DNA from: Alternaria dauci
Taxonomy: Eukaryota; Ascomycota; Dothideomycetes; Pleosporales; Pleosporaceae
DNA: 64,000 bases
Direction: 5' to 3'
Assembly: GCF_042100115.1 (NCBI RefSeq)
Contig: NC_091273.1
Span: 1,488,001 to 1,552,000, forward strand
Shown: in pieces, positions 13,461 through 24,639 of the stretch
Position numbering within the stretch: the stretch's first letter is position 1
Layout of the letters: each line of letters starts with the position of its first letter
Position numbers and translations under genes: made by a program
The notes under the pieces: model-generated
Told to the model about the DNA's origin: nothing
The model's input: the letters and a program-made list of their open reading frames with translations, nothing else
Database searches by the model: none

Positions 13461-15170
13461 GAACCTATTTACTTAGGTAGGCTGTGCAAAGCTTAATAAG
13501 TAATAAATAGACTTCTATTTACTATAAACTAGATATATACCTATTATATAATACGCTATTTATATAAGGCGCCTATACGAATTTTATCAATATAGTAAGC
13601 TTATAATAGTTATTTTCTTACTAGCGGATCTAGGCGGCGTAGTAATTACTTAAGAAATTAAAAGTATTATTACCCTACTCCTATTATAAATCTTCCTATA
13701 CTAGTCGTATATCTCTAGCGTTAATAATAGACCTATTATCCCCTTAAGCTACACCTCCCGCCTATATAGAGAGTATGTCTAATTCCTACTAGAAAATTAG
13801 AAATATAAAGTACAGCTCTATATTTATAATAAATAGTCCACTAAGTGTAGAAGATTATTAGACTTACGTAAAGTATATTAAAGACTTATTTTTAGAGCGT
13901 AGCGTTATAAGGCCTTAAGATAGTAAGGCTTAGAGAATTAAACTAACTATATTTAGGGCGCCCGCTATCCTATTTCTAGTATTAACTATTTTGTTAAGGT
14001 CTAATTAAGCTAAGCTTTTCCTAACATTAAATAGCTTATATCTAAATACTAGAAAGTTCTATACACTATAAAACTACTTTATAAAGAGGACGTTCTCTTT
14101 CTTCTTTTAAGCTAATATTCGCGCTCGTCTAGAGCTTCCGTCTATATAGAAATTAAGAGACTAGGTAAAGTCTAAATCTTTGATTTAGCTATAGTAGAGC
14201 CTTTAGTAGGTAACTCTAAAGTGTATTTATTATATACGTAAGCTAATTAAACGCAGTATATATCGTCTATCTAGGAGCACATAGCGTGTACACCTAGTAT
14301 AATTACTACTAAGTTCTATAAGCAATCGTTAGGGGGTAGTCTAGCAGAGATTCTATACATTCTAGTCCTACTAACGCTATCTGCTGCGGAGATAGATTGT
14401 TCTATAACTATAAACTTTCTAGAAATGCTTATAGTAGCACCTACTGCGACCTTAGCCTCTACCGCTACTACGGATTGCCCGCCTGCATATACAGACACCC
14501 GGATAGGGAACCTTCCCGTTAATGATTAGGGCTTGTTGCCTGCTAAGCTATAACTGCCGGACTTCCGTGTGCATAGATATTATCACTGAGGTGTAGAGCG
14601 TGGCGGTGATGCTTTTGAGCTACTATTTGGGTTTCTAGAAGTTATCTAGCATATGTATAGTCTTCCCTCTTACGTAAGTCCTTGGTATGTAAACACTAAG
14701 GCTACTTCTAACAAGGCATAGTGCTACTACATAGGCTTCTATATCTAAAACAAATCCTACTAATCTGTACCCTACTACGAAGGAGGCGTCTAAGCCTTTA
14801 AGTATTATATACTACCTTTATAAACTTAAGTTTACATTACGGTCAAACGTAAAGGAGCGATACTTATGTATGATTGCTATCAAGACGAAGAGGTAAGCTT
14901 GTCTTAGCCTCTTAGAGCTTAACTTACTCTATAGGTAGGTATAGGCGGAAGCTTATGGCAATCACGAAGACTGTAGTGGTTGCTTAAACTTGTAAAGCCG
15001 GTTCACAAGACCCCCGTGGGCCTTAATCAGGTAGCTGCTTTAGATTTGAGACTCTGTGCGGTGGTACAACGCACCTTGGCAATAAGTCGATATTCAAAAA
15101 GCCATCACTGTAGAGGCAAAATAAGACTCTAAAATTCAAGATATATCTAAATCTAGATTCACTGTCACCA
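13461..15170. other. Partly RIP-affected transition zone, no gene recognised
   Basis: CA, TG and CG dinucleotides gradually return across this stretch, marking the edge of the first island. Several frames stay open for 50-60 codons (for example minus strand 14316-14498), but none has a convincing start, splice pattern or recognisable protein. Confidence 0.5.
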
Positions 15171-15175
15171 TTACC

Positions 15176-15830
15176 ATGCTAAAGGCGGTAGCGAGCTTGA
15201 GCTTGGGCCCCAACAACTGTAAATCTGTTGCTGCCTCCGCCTCAATCACTTTCCACACCAACACAGCCAACAACAAGGTAAGTAATAGCGAAAGCTAACT
15301 AAATGTACTTCGCTAACATGCTGCTCTTGTAGCTTCCGCAAGAAGGCTACAGCTACATTTTGTTGGTGAGCACGATGCCGGCCGCGCGCCCCAGGGCCTC
15401 ATTCGAGCCTGTACCGCCCAGAGCGCGCGGCATGGTGCTCACCATCGAATTCCAGACAGCCGGTGGCGACCACGGCGTCACTACCAGCTCCCCAGTCTTC
15501 CAAGACTCTACGCCCGCTTGTAGATTCTGTAAGTGTTCTTAATAACTTGAGTGCTTGTCCTTAACTAACTTCTAAACTGTTAGTCCGAAGACTCGATCTT
15601 CGAGAAAGGCGTCAGCTCTGCCTTGACCTCTCCCGCAAAGCCACCCCAATGCCAATCTGCTGATGCGACCGCAAAAGCGAACGCCAGCAAGGACATTCCC
15701 CCTCTACAAGAAGTTCAGCAGGAAGGAAGATGCCGAGGGCGAAGGCGACGATGAGGACGCATGGAAGATGTCATTCACCAGTCTCCTAAGCCGCTGCTTT
15801 GCCATCCCAACACTCAGCTTCTGGATCCAC
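15176..15830 (+). pseudogene. Degenerate multi-exon gene of unknown function (paralogue of 23.1-23.5 kb)
   Basis: From an ATG at 15176 an open frame runs 34 codons to a good donor (15278, gtaagt) and an intron ending ttgtag at 15332, with a branch-like gctaac near 15312. A second exon (15333-15528) ends at gtaagt (15529), followed by a pyrimidine-rich stretch and tag at 15581-15583. The third segment encodes SIFEKGVSS and then an acidic run (GEGDDEDAW, about 15740-15765) in another frame. The copy at 23.1-23.5 kb repeats the order: hairpin, gtatgt donor, SVFNKGASS, acidic end. I do not recognise the family. Frames do not join cleanly with the most obvious acceptor (the acceptor ending ccgaag at 15590 would restore the frame), so this may be a real gene with an intron I mis-set or a decayed copy. 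Confidence 0.35.
15365..15443. repeat. GC-rich imperfect hairpin inside the gene fragment
   Basis: Inverted repeat with outer arms ggtgagcac (15365-15373) and gtgctcacc (15435-15443) and inner arms gccgcgcg (15381-15388) and cgcgcggc (15424-15431). The same hairpin in stronger form lies at 23080-23176. Confidence 0.7.
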
Positions 15831-16723
15831 CGATCGGTACGCTTTATGTTTGATTCGCTCTGACTTTGGCTAATTGATCTATATGTAGTTATCAACATCA
15901 TATACGTCCCTTTGACTCATGCGAAGCCGAACCGTGGTTGCTATCATGGCCTTCCATGGTACTGCGATGACCTATAAGCGAGCCACACACAACTTCCGAT
16001 TACCACCGTCACCATCGTACAATATACATCTCGTCGTTCACAGGAGTTATCAACATATCGCTAGTCCACTTGGTCAAATAAGGGTCTGGCATTGTGTTGC
16101 AGTTTAATGCAAAGGTCTAGAGTTTTTGGAATGTTTCAAGACCTGGTCAGACGACGTGTTTGGGAAATACACCTGCATTGAGTTCAATATACTGGGTTAC
16201 TCAACCGCGTTGTTGCACTGCGTAAGCATCAACACTACTCCACCATAATTAAGACCTGGTCAGACAAGATATTCTTACCTAACCTGATTCACATTTATGG
16301 TGCACCGCGTGGCTAATTTTCTGCTACATTCTACCTCTGCAAAGTCCTCGCTATTACGATAGTTGTAATGTTGTAAATGACGATGTACTAATGCTACACC
16401 CGATTATGAAGCTTGCACCTGATGTCTAACTGGGCAATTGTAGAACTGTTTACTATATCCGTGTTTTAGTTACCGTCGCGCGACGCAGAAACCGGCTGCA
16501 TACTCCTGTTTTAGATACCACTACCGGACCCAGGATTCTAGAGAGGTGTTGTGAGAGGGAAGAGAGAACTATAAAGTGACTGTTTAAGCTACACGTATTA
16601 GCATTGTGATTAACATGTGCTGCATCGTCTTTATCCGATATTCGCCGAAAAGTACAAGGCAGCAAAGTTATCTGCCGCCTTACTCGTAGGTGCCGCCCTA
16701 ATGGTTTTGTTAGCTATCTAACT
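15831..16723. other. Island DNA without a recognised gene
   Basis: Normal-composition DNA with short open frames on both strands (60-70 codons at most) and no recognisable product. The direct repeat aagacctggtcaga occurs at about 16138 and 16251. A frame on the plus strand is open from 16610 into the small gene below but has no ATG before 16724. Confidence 0.4.
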
Positions 16724-16893
16724 ATGGGAAGTATATCAGATCCGCATACACTACAGCGACCCGAACTACAGGATTCGTGGTTGAAAAGGCTGCAAGAGGT
16801 TCTCCAGCGAGTCGTAGTATATGGTAAGTTGGGACACTATTAGAGTATAGCATATAACTAACGTAAACTTAGAAGTTAAGATTCGGAAACAAG

Positions 16894-17100
16894 ATGGCTC
16901 CCTCAGCGTCACACAAGACAAGTAAAAAATTCAAGTTTAACTCCCCGATAGTCATTGGAGTTGTTGCAACTATCTTTGTAATATTTATAGCACTGGTTAT
17001 TTGGTTTCTATGGAAGAGTCGTCGTCACGTAAAGGCATCAAATAAGATTCGCCAAGATGCCGTTGAGAGACTGGAGGCTAATCAGTTGTTATCTAAATAG
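16894..17100 (+). CDS. Small single-pass membrane protein, unknown function
   Basis: A 68-residue product. A basic N-terminus (residues 5-14, rich in K and S) precedes one strong hydrophobic segment at about residues 19-41 (PIVIGVVATIFVIFIALVIW), then a basic stretch WKSRRHVK and a charged helical tail ending EANQLLSK. The charge pattern suggests a tail- or signal-anchored membrane protein, topology uncertain. An upstream exon is possible: ATG at 16724, 31 codons, donor gtatat at 16817 and acceptor ttag at 16872 with branch actaac would join in frame and give 106 residues. The stronger gtaagt donor at 16824 would not keep the frame. No homologue recognised. Confidence 0.4.
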   Translation: MAPSASHKTSKKFKFNSPIVIGVVATIFVIFIALVIWFLWKSRRHVKASNKIRQDAVERLEANQLLSK

Positions 17101-17640
17101 ACAAAGATACCTAGGTATAGTGTTGTAAATGTGAAAGTCAGTCACAACTTCCGATACTCGTCCATCGTAGTGATAGTTTCGATATGTGTTGTAGCTGAGG
17201 CCCGGTGAGTTTGATATGATGTTGAGCTGTAATGTATAACATCAACAACATTACGAGATATGTCTTTCTGGTTGGCCAGCTCCTCGCCACCTATTCGCTT
17301 CTTGGTCGTTTGCCACCTAGGCAGCGGCTCTCGAGGTCACCTTCACTTCCACTGCGCCGACAGCCAGGTAGCCGCCCACCAGCTTGAGCTCAGGCCTCAA
17401 CGCAAGTGACTTTGTCGCATCTATCTTCATCTTTTTTCCACTCCATCACTAATGAACACGACGACGACGACGGCTTCACCATCTGCGGGTAAAGCAAGAA
17501 GATAACCAGCCTAGGTTTCTAGTAAGTACCTCGCAGAAACGATCTAACAAGAAGTAAAGCCCCTAACCTAAAGTTTGACACTCAGACTGTTTCCGCGCTA
17601 AGAGCGCTACTAACGCATAACCTACCCTACTAGAATTTAG
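17101..17640. other. Island edge, possible relic of the hairpin gene family
   Basis: Unique DNA passing into RIP DNA at about 17600. At 17325-17480 the order of words (cagcttgagctcaggcctcaacg, then ttttccactccatcac) resembles the start of the gene fragment at 15.18 kb, so a third decayed copy is possible but weak. No intact reading frame. Confidence 0.3.
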
Positions 17641-18184
17641 CTTACCTAGTATAATTATTAATATAGTAGAGTAATAACGTTAGTAAAGTAGTTATATATT
17701 AAGATCCTAGTTAACGTTAGTAATAAAAGATACTCTCCTAAGTCCCTTTATTATCTCTAGTAATTTTAGTAATTTTACGCTATCTTAAGGATAATTTTAT
17801 ATATTCTATATATTTATTATAGTATAAAAATATTATATATATTAATATCTAGAATATATATATATATATATATATAGACTATTAAACCTTAAGAAAATAC
17901 TATCTTCCTATACTATAAAATTTATATAAAGGTAGGATAGAAGATTATTTTAAATATAAATCTAATAGTTATTTATATATAGAGTAATAGTTTAGACTAT
18001 TCTACTACTAAAAATATTATAAGTGCTATAAACTTAGGGGTATCTAATCTTATACTACTAAGATAAGATTATTATAAATATATATAATTTCCTTAAAATA
18101 GTCTTAGCGCTAATATAAGAACTTTAACTATAATTTATAAAAACTTTAACTATAATTTACTATCTCTTAACCCTATCTACTCTT

Positions 18185-21100
18185 CTATTTAAATAATAAA
18201 CGTACTATTAAAAGACGTAAGTATAATACTATTAAAAGATACTATAATAAATTATAGTAAAGGTATATTTCCTAAATACTTATTTTTACTATATATAGCT
18301 ATATATAGTTTAATAATAGATAGGTTAAAACTAAAGCCCTAAACTTTAAGTAGTTCTAGATAGTTATAGTAATATTAGGGAGAAGAGGAGTTAAAGTAGA
18401 AGAGGAGTTTTTTAGTTAATAACTATAGTTTATAGCTTACCTCTAGGCTTATAACTATAGTACTTAAGGCTATAGAAATATTTAAGTAACTACTAGCTCT
18501 TTAAATTTCTATTTCTTAACTTTTACTTTAATACTCTATCCTAAAGCTTATTACTAAAGAGAAATACTTTTTTTAATACTATATACCTTATAATATATAA
18601 TTATATTATAGGCGTTAAGTAGCTATTCCTAGAGTTATAGATAGTACTTAATATTAATACTAATACTAATATAGATATAAAGTACTAGTATACTAAGGAT
18701 TAAATTAGCTTAAACTATAATAATCTTAAGCCTTATAGTATCTTAAGCCCTTTCTTAGATACTTACCTCTCCTCTCTTAACTTATTAGATAATACTACTA
18801 AGGACTAATATAAAATTCTCTTCTATATAGATAGCCTATTTACTATAACTCTTATCTACTTAGGTAGTGTTACTTTACTAGCTAGTACTAAGATAAATAT
18901 AGAAGTAAGGTTATCTATTACTATAAAGTAGAATATTTATATTAAAAAGCTAAGTAATATAAAAGTAGCTAAAGGTATACTTATAATAAAGTAAGAGGTA
19001 TATATTAAGATAGTTATAAGTAAGGACTATAATCGATAGCTATAGTAAGTTATTAACTAGCTTATCCCTATCTTATAATTATATTAAGTAAGTATAGCTA
19101 ATAATTAATTTAATTATAATAATAATAATAATAATATAGGAGGCTTAGGATATAGCGTAATAGGACTTAGGTATATAGTAGCTATAAAGGAGTTTAGGTA
19201 ATAGTACTACTAATATATAAGCTTTATAGCTACTTAAAGGGAATTATAATAGTAGTAGTACTACTTATACTCTTAGAATATAATTACTATAATATAATAG
19301 AGCTTAATCTCTAGGTAGTATTAGTAGTAGTTATAATAATAATAAGGATATTAAAGTAGTATAAGGTATAATATAGATAGAGTAGATAGAAAGGTATTAT
19401 AAGTAAAAAGAGACTTCTAGATATACTAGGACTATTTAGGCTTAGTTTTAAAATTTCTTAGTAATATAATATAAGATAATACTATAGGCCCTATCCTTAA
19501 GGCTTAGGGGGGCTTAACCTTATTTACTTTTAATATCTAGATCTTATACTTAAGGTTATCCTTAAAGTTTTTAATACTTTTTAGTAATTATAAAGATATT
19601 TAAACCTCTTATTTTTACTCTTCCTTTACTATATAATATAAGGGTATTATACTAAGCGCTTTTAAGCTAGGATTTTACTACTATATTATTATTCTAGTTA
19701 ATCTCTTCTTTCCTCTTCTTAATATATTTTAATAGTAGTTTTAATATAAGTAGTTATAACTATCCTTAATCCCCCCTAGGCCTTAGGGATAGGGCTTATA
19801 GTATTATCTTATATTATATTACTAAGAAATTTTAAAACTAAGCCTAAACTATCTTAGTATATTTAGAAGTCTCTTTTTACTTATAATACCTCTCTATCTA
19901 TCCCCTATATTACGCTTAGCTATACTACCTTAATATCCTTACTATTATAATTACTACTAATACTACCTAGAGATAGAGAAGCTCTATTATATTATAGTAA
20001 TTATATTTTAAAAGTATAAGTAGTACTACTACTATTATAATTATAGTTATAGTTATAGTTATAATTATAATTCCCTTTAAGCGGCTATAAAGCCTATATA
20101 TTAGTAGTACTATCGCCTAAACTCCTCTATAGCTACTATATACTTAAGTCTTATTATACTATATCCTAAGCCTCTTATATTATTCTTATTACTATAATTA
20201 AATTAATTACCTACTACTTTATTAATACCTACTTTATATATATAATTATTAGCTATACTTACTTAATATAATTATAAGATAGGGATAAGCTAGCTAAGGA
20301 CCTACTATAGCTATCTATTATAGTCTCTACTTATAACTATCTTAATATATACCTCTTACTCTATTATAAGTATACCCTTAGCTACTATTATATTACTTAG
20401 CTTCTTAATATAAACCTTCTACTCTATAGTAATAGATAACCTTACTTTTATATTTATCTTAGTACTAGCTAGTAAAGTAATACTACCTAGGTAGATAAGA
20501 GTTATAGTAAATAGGCTATCTATATAGAAGAGAATTTTATATTAGTCCTTAGTAGTATTATCTAATAAGTTAATAGAGGAGAGGTAGGTCTCTAAGAAGG
20601 GGCTTAAGATACTATAAAGCTTAAGATTATTATAGTTTAAGCTAATCTTATCCTTAGTATACTAGTACTTTATATCTATATTAGTATTAAAATTAAGTAC
20701 TATCTATAATTTTAGGAATAGCTATTTAATACTTACAATATAATTATATATTATAAGGTATATAGTATTAAAGAAGGTATTTCTCTTTAGTGGTAAGCTT
20801 TAGGATAGAGTATTAAAGTAGAAGTTAAGAATTAGAAATTCGAAAAGTAGTTACTTAAATATTTCTATAGCCTTAAGTACTATAGTTATAATTTTTTTAT
20901 TTTCTATAAGTGTAGGGGTGCTATTAAAATATAACTTTAAAAAAATAAAAAGTAGCTATCCCTCTACTTATTAGTTAAAAAAGTTAATAAAAAAGATAAA
21001 GTACTAATATAGTTTAAATATAGGACTAATTAGCGTTTTATAGTAGTAAAGCTCTAACGTCTATACGCGAAAACTAAAGTTAAAATATTTTTACTAAAGG

Positions 21101-22577
21101 TAACTAATAAAAGACACCTATTAAACCTTAAGAGGGTATAATAAGGATCGCTAGCTATTAGCTAGTAATATAATTATAATATATTATAAAGGGGGGAAAG
21201 AGGATATAGTATATTTACTATAACTAAGAGGAGGTTATATAAAAACCTAGCTATTTCTAACCTTTATACTAATACTAACTTATAAGCTTTAATACTATAT
21301 ACAATTATTTTATACTATATATAACTACCTTATATATAAATACTATTGCGATCCTTAATATATTATATTAAAAGAATAATTACACTCTAGTAGGGGAGGT
21401 CCTACTTATACTGTTTAATAATATAAAAGATCTAAGTATTATATATATTAGTAAGCTACCTCTAAAAGTCTTCTAGGAGTTAGAGGAGCGTAAACCTAAG
21501 GTCCTTTAGTACTTTTACTACACTAAACCTAATAAGGACCTTATAAGAGAGACTAGGGTTAGCTATATTATAATAGAAGAGAGGGTAGAGGAGACTATAA
21601 TAATAATTCTAAGGAGGAAGGGGTTTAAGTTAATATTTATTATATATACTAATATACGTTACCTTATTAAGCTTATTAGGTATAGCTACTTAGCTATAAT
21701 AGCCTTAGGGGTTAGTAAGGAGACTAAAGAGTAGCTATATTAATAAATTATAGATATTAATAAGGTAGTTAAGAAGAGGGATCTAGGTATTACAGAGAGG
21801 GAGTTTAAATATATACTATAGGGAGAGTAAAATAAGGCGTAGATAACTATACTACTAGTATTCCTTTAGCTAAAGTTAATTATCTAGTAGTAATAGTATT
21901 ATAGATAGTATTTAAATAAGGCTATAACTATAACTATAGGGATAGTAAAAAGCTCTAAAGTATATTAGCTATACTTAGTATACTAGCTATATAGTTATTT
22001 AACTTATAGGTTATAGTTAGTAGTAATATAAGTATTATAAAGAAGGGATATAGTAGGGGTAAGAGTAGGAGTAGCTATAAAGGGTAGAAATAGTAAAGGA
22101 TAGTATATAAGTTAGAAGGTTACATCTTATCTCTAGTAGGCGTATAATACTAATATATATCTTTAGTGTCTAGCGTTTATAATATACTACGTATATACTA
22201 GTAGTACTAAATATAGGCTTATATAAGCCCGTAGTTACCTAGTTAGCGCTTTATCTTAAAAAAAGTCTTTAAATATACTATAATAATAAAAAAAGTCTAT
22301 AAAGGCTAAAGTTAATTACTATAGTTATAAACTTAGAGGTAAGCTATAAACTATAGTTATTAACTAAAAAAACTCCTCTTCTCTTTAATATTACTATAAC
22401 TCTCTAGAATTACTTTAAGTTTAGGGCTTTAGTTTTAAACTATCTATTATCAAACTATATATAACTATATATAATAAAAATAGGTATTTAAGAAATATAC
22501 CTTTACTATAATTTATTATAGTATCTTTTATTAGTATTATACTTCTATCTTTTACTAGTACGTTTATTATTTAAATA
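18185..22577. repeat. Large inverted repeat of a transposon family, one arm split by R1
   Basis: The sequence from 18185 to about 19505 is present again in reverse complement from about 19773 to 22577. The second arm is interrupted by the R1 element at 20892-22316. About 270 bp separate the arms. The same family appears forward at 58910-60415 and 60416-61690, and reversed at about 50217-50520 and 51100-51300. It carries short AT-rich tandem repeats (gttata and attata units near 20035-20080). All copies lack open frames; class unknown. Confidence 0.7.
20892..22316 (-). mobile_element. R1-family element, full length, exact 14-bp duplication
   Basis: A 1425-bp copy in minus orientation. It is bounded by the identical 14-mers tactatagttataa at 20878-20891 and 22317-22330, and removing the element restores the inverted-repeat arm it interrupts. 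With TA read back to CA, the plus strand (antisense to the A-rich end) carries a protein-like frame around 21440-21930 with words such as VFQELEERKPKVLQYFYY, so the element had coding capacity antisense to its tail. Confidence 0.8.
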
Positions 22578-23029
22578 ACTCTTCTTAGAGGGGGTATTAT
22601 TAGGCTTAGATAATAAAATTATTAAAGATAATCTTAGAGAGGTATATATTATAATAAATAATTTAATTATTTATACTATTAGCTATAGCTACTACTAGCC
22701 TAAATTATTAGCTGCGTTTCTATAGAAAGAGAATATACTAAAAAGTATAAAGGCTATAGAACGTTAAAGACGTTTTAAATAGCTTATATTAATTAGCTAA
22801 AATTATTAGGGCTAGATTAGGTAATAAGATTATACTTACTAAAGTATAGATAAGGTAGGGAGAAAGAAACTTAGGTAGCTATAAGGCCTAGATCCTACTA
22901 GGTAGCCCTAGCGCGCACTAGCTAATAAGCGAGCGCTGGGGCCATAAGCTAGGCCTAACTAAGCAGAGACGGTATAACTTCGGTAACACAGACTGTCAAA
23001 CTCTAAGTAGAAGTGTTTTGCTAACATTT
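22578..23029. other. RIP-degraded DNA and transition to the second island
   Basis: AT-rich to about 22870, then mixed. Nothing genic seen. Confidence 0.5.
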
Positions 23030-23475
23030 AATTATTAAAGTTTCTCTAGACAACAAGAAAGCTAAAGCAGACCTAGGCAGCTAGTGGTAAGCACGATGCT
23101 AGCCGCGCGCCCCAGGGCCTCGTTTGAACCCTTACTACTAGGGCGCGCGGTTGCTTGCATCGTGCCTACCACTAGCTTTCGAGGACACTATGCCTGCTTG
23201 TTGGCGTAAGGTATGTAAGCATCCTCTATAAGTTACCTAACTATTTGTACGTAACTAAGTTTTGGTTAGAGACTCCGTCTTTAATAAAGGCGCCAGCTCT
23301 AAATCTATACCTCCCCTAAAGCTAGCGAAGGCTACTAAGAAGGAAGCTAGACCTACAAAACTACAAGGCCAGCGTAAGGCCAAAGCCGCGCCTAAGAAGC
23401 AGACAGCCAGAACCTGGCGTTGTCAAGACAGATAAGGATGAGGACGATATCTTCCAGGATGACGAAGAGACCTAA
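23030..23475 (+). pseudogene. Degenerate paralogue of the 15.2-kb gene fragment
   Basis: Shares with 15330-15790 the GC hairpin, the word cgcgcgccccagggcctcg, a donor-like gtatgt at 23211, the peptide SVFNKGASS (against SIFEKGVSS in the other copy), an AK-rich region and an acidic C-terminus (DEDDIFQDDEET) ending in taa at 23473-23475. Frames are broken between these pieces, and roughly 60 bp present at 15.45 kb are missing. Light RIP-type changes (CA to TA) are visible. Function unknown. Confidence 0.4.
23080..23176. repeat. 97-bp near-perfect hairpin
   Basis: Outer arms gctagtggtaagcacgatgc (23080-23099) and gcatcgtgcctaccactagc (23157-23176) pair at 19 of 20 positions. The one mismatch is what a single G-to-A RIP change would leave. 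Inner arms ccgcgcgccc (23103-23112) and gggcgcgcgg (23141-23150) pair perfectly. Confidence 0.8.
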
Positions 23476-24170
23476 AGGTTCAGCTGGTACGTTTGTCTAA
23501 GGTGGCAACAATGCAGTTAGGTGATAGTTTCGCATTTGTTCTGCGAGACTTATGTACATCTTTTCTGATATGCAATATCTTTGCTTTGCTTATTACTGCG
23601 ACGCAAGATTTAAAGAGCTCTTGGTCATTCTATTACCATTGGCACAGTGACAACATCTCTTCCTAGAACCCCCCTAGCGCGGTACGGTAGTAATACATGG
23701 CGCCCAAAAGAATCAGACCAAGAACTCGTTACGAGCTCGTAGATAACAGAGATGAACAGCTCGCTGTACCATTGTGCAAGAGCTTGTGTGATAAAGCGCC
23801 TCCTTTGCCATAGAAAGTACAATACGAGAGAGGTCTGACCTTCAGCTGTGACCTCCTCAAAGGTCATGAGCCGATCTTTCTAGTGCACCTTCAAACGCTT
23901 ATTTTGATAAAGCGCTTGATATAATATCATTGTCAAATCCGCGGAATTTCGATATCTTGTGGTTGTACCGACCACTTGCAAAGAGGATATAACTTCCGGT
24001 AAAGGCCGCTTGCACTGGGTTGTAAACTCCAATATCTCACGAGCCGATAGGTTTTGGCTTCCGTACCTTATACGGCATCCGTGGTCATTGACACCAATGC
24101 AGGAAACAGATGCTCGAGTCCAGGGAGTTGACGTCGCTTCAGATGATGGCTCCGATCGTCCAATGCTATC
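23476..24170. other. Island DNA, no supported gene
   Basis: Open frames of 70-80 codons exist on both strands (minus 23625-23867, plus 23959-24174). None has splice support, a recognisable domain or a repeated copy to back it. Confidence 0.4.
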
Positions 24171-24570
24171 TTAAGCGTACTCCACTACCTCATCGGGTAT
24201 GGTCGACTCCCCCTTAGAGAGCTCTTCGACGGCTGGAATCGATATGGGGTGCTGGCTATCTTCGGTTTGAGAGGAATGTTCCTTGCAGTCGAAAGTGGCC
24301 GACTGGTCGTCGTCATTCCACTTCAGTTCTAAGTAGTATTCATCGGGGCTATATTCGCTGTTAGTCTCATTCAATTATGAGAGTGAACAATGCAACGTAC
24401 GCCGACTGATCTTGCACGGGGGTTTGTGAAGGTTTGCTATCATCCCACTCCGGTGAAAAGTAGAAGTCATCACTGCTTGCATGTTAGTCTCCCTCGATCA
24501 CAAAAGACAATAATACTAATTACGCTGACGGGTCTTGTACGGGAGTCTGTGAATGTTGAGAGGGGCTCAT
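24171..24570 (-). CDS. Small acidic protein built from duplicated exon-intron units, unknown function
   Basis: Three exons on the minus strand: 24570-24524, 24475-24401 and 24348-24171, total 300 bases, 99 residues. Both introns (48 and 52 bases) have GT donors and a gagactaac branch-site word, and both split an alanine codon after GC, so phases agree. Exon 1 ends SQTPVQDPSA. Exon 2 is exactly 25 codons and again ends SQTPVQDQSA. The starts of exons 2 and 3 also match (SDDFYF against PDEYYL), so the gene grew by tandem duplication of an exon plus its intron. The product is acidic (DDFYFSPEWDD, LELKWNDDD). Start chosen as the only ATG in frame; the frame stays open about 100 bases further upstream. 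No domain recognised. Confidence 0.5.
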
Positions 24571-24639
24571 CTTCGCTGCAGTTGCTGGAAGAGTAGTTGC
24601 CGCTGGGGCAGTCCTCTTTTTTATAGAGCAGTTATGATT

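Noticed and set aside
14316..14498. 60-codon open frame on the minus strand
   Set aside because: Lies in a partly RIP-mutated stretch and shows no recognisable protein or conserved copy.
23625..23867. 80-codon open frame on the minus strand
   Set aside because: No domain, no splice context, no paralogue, and composition not clearly coding; left as unannotated island DNA.
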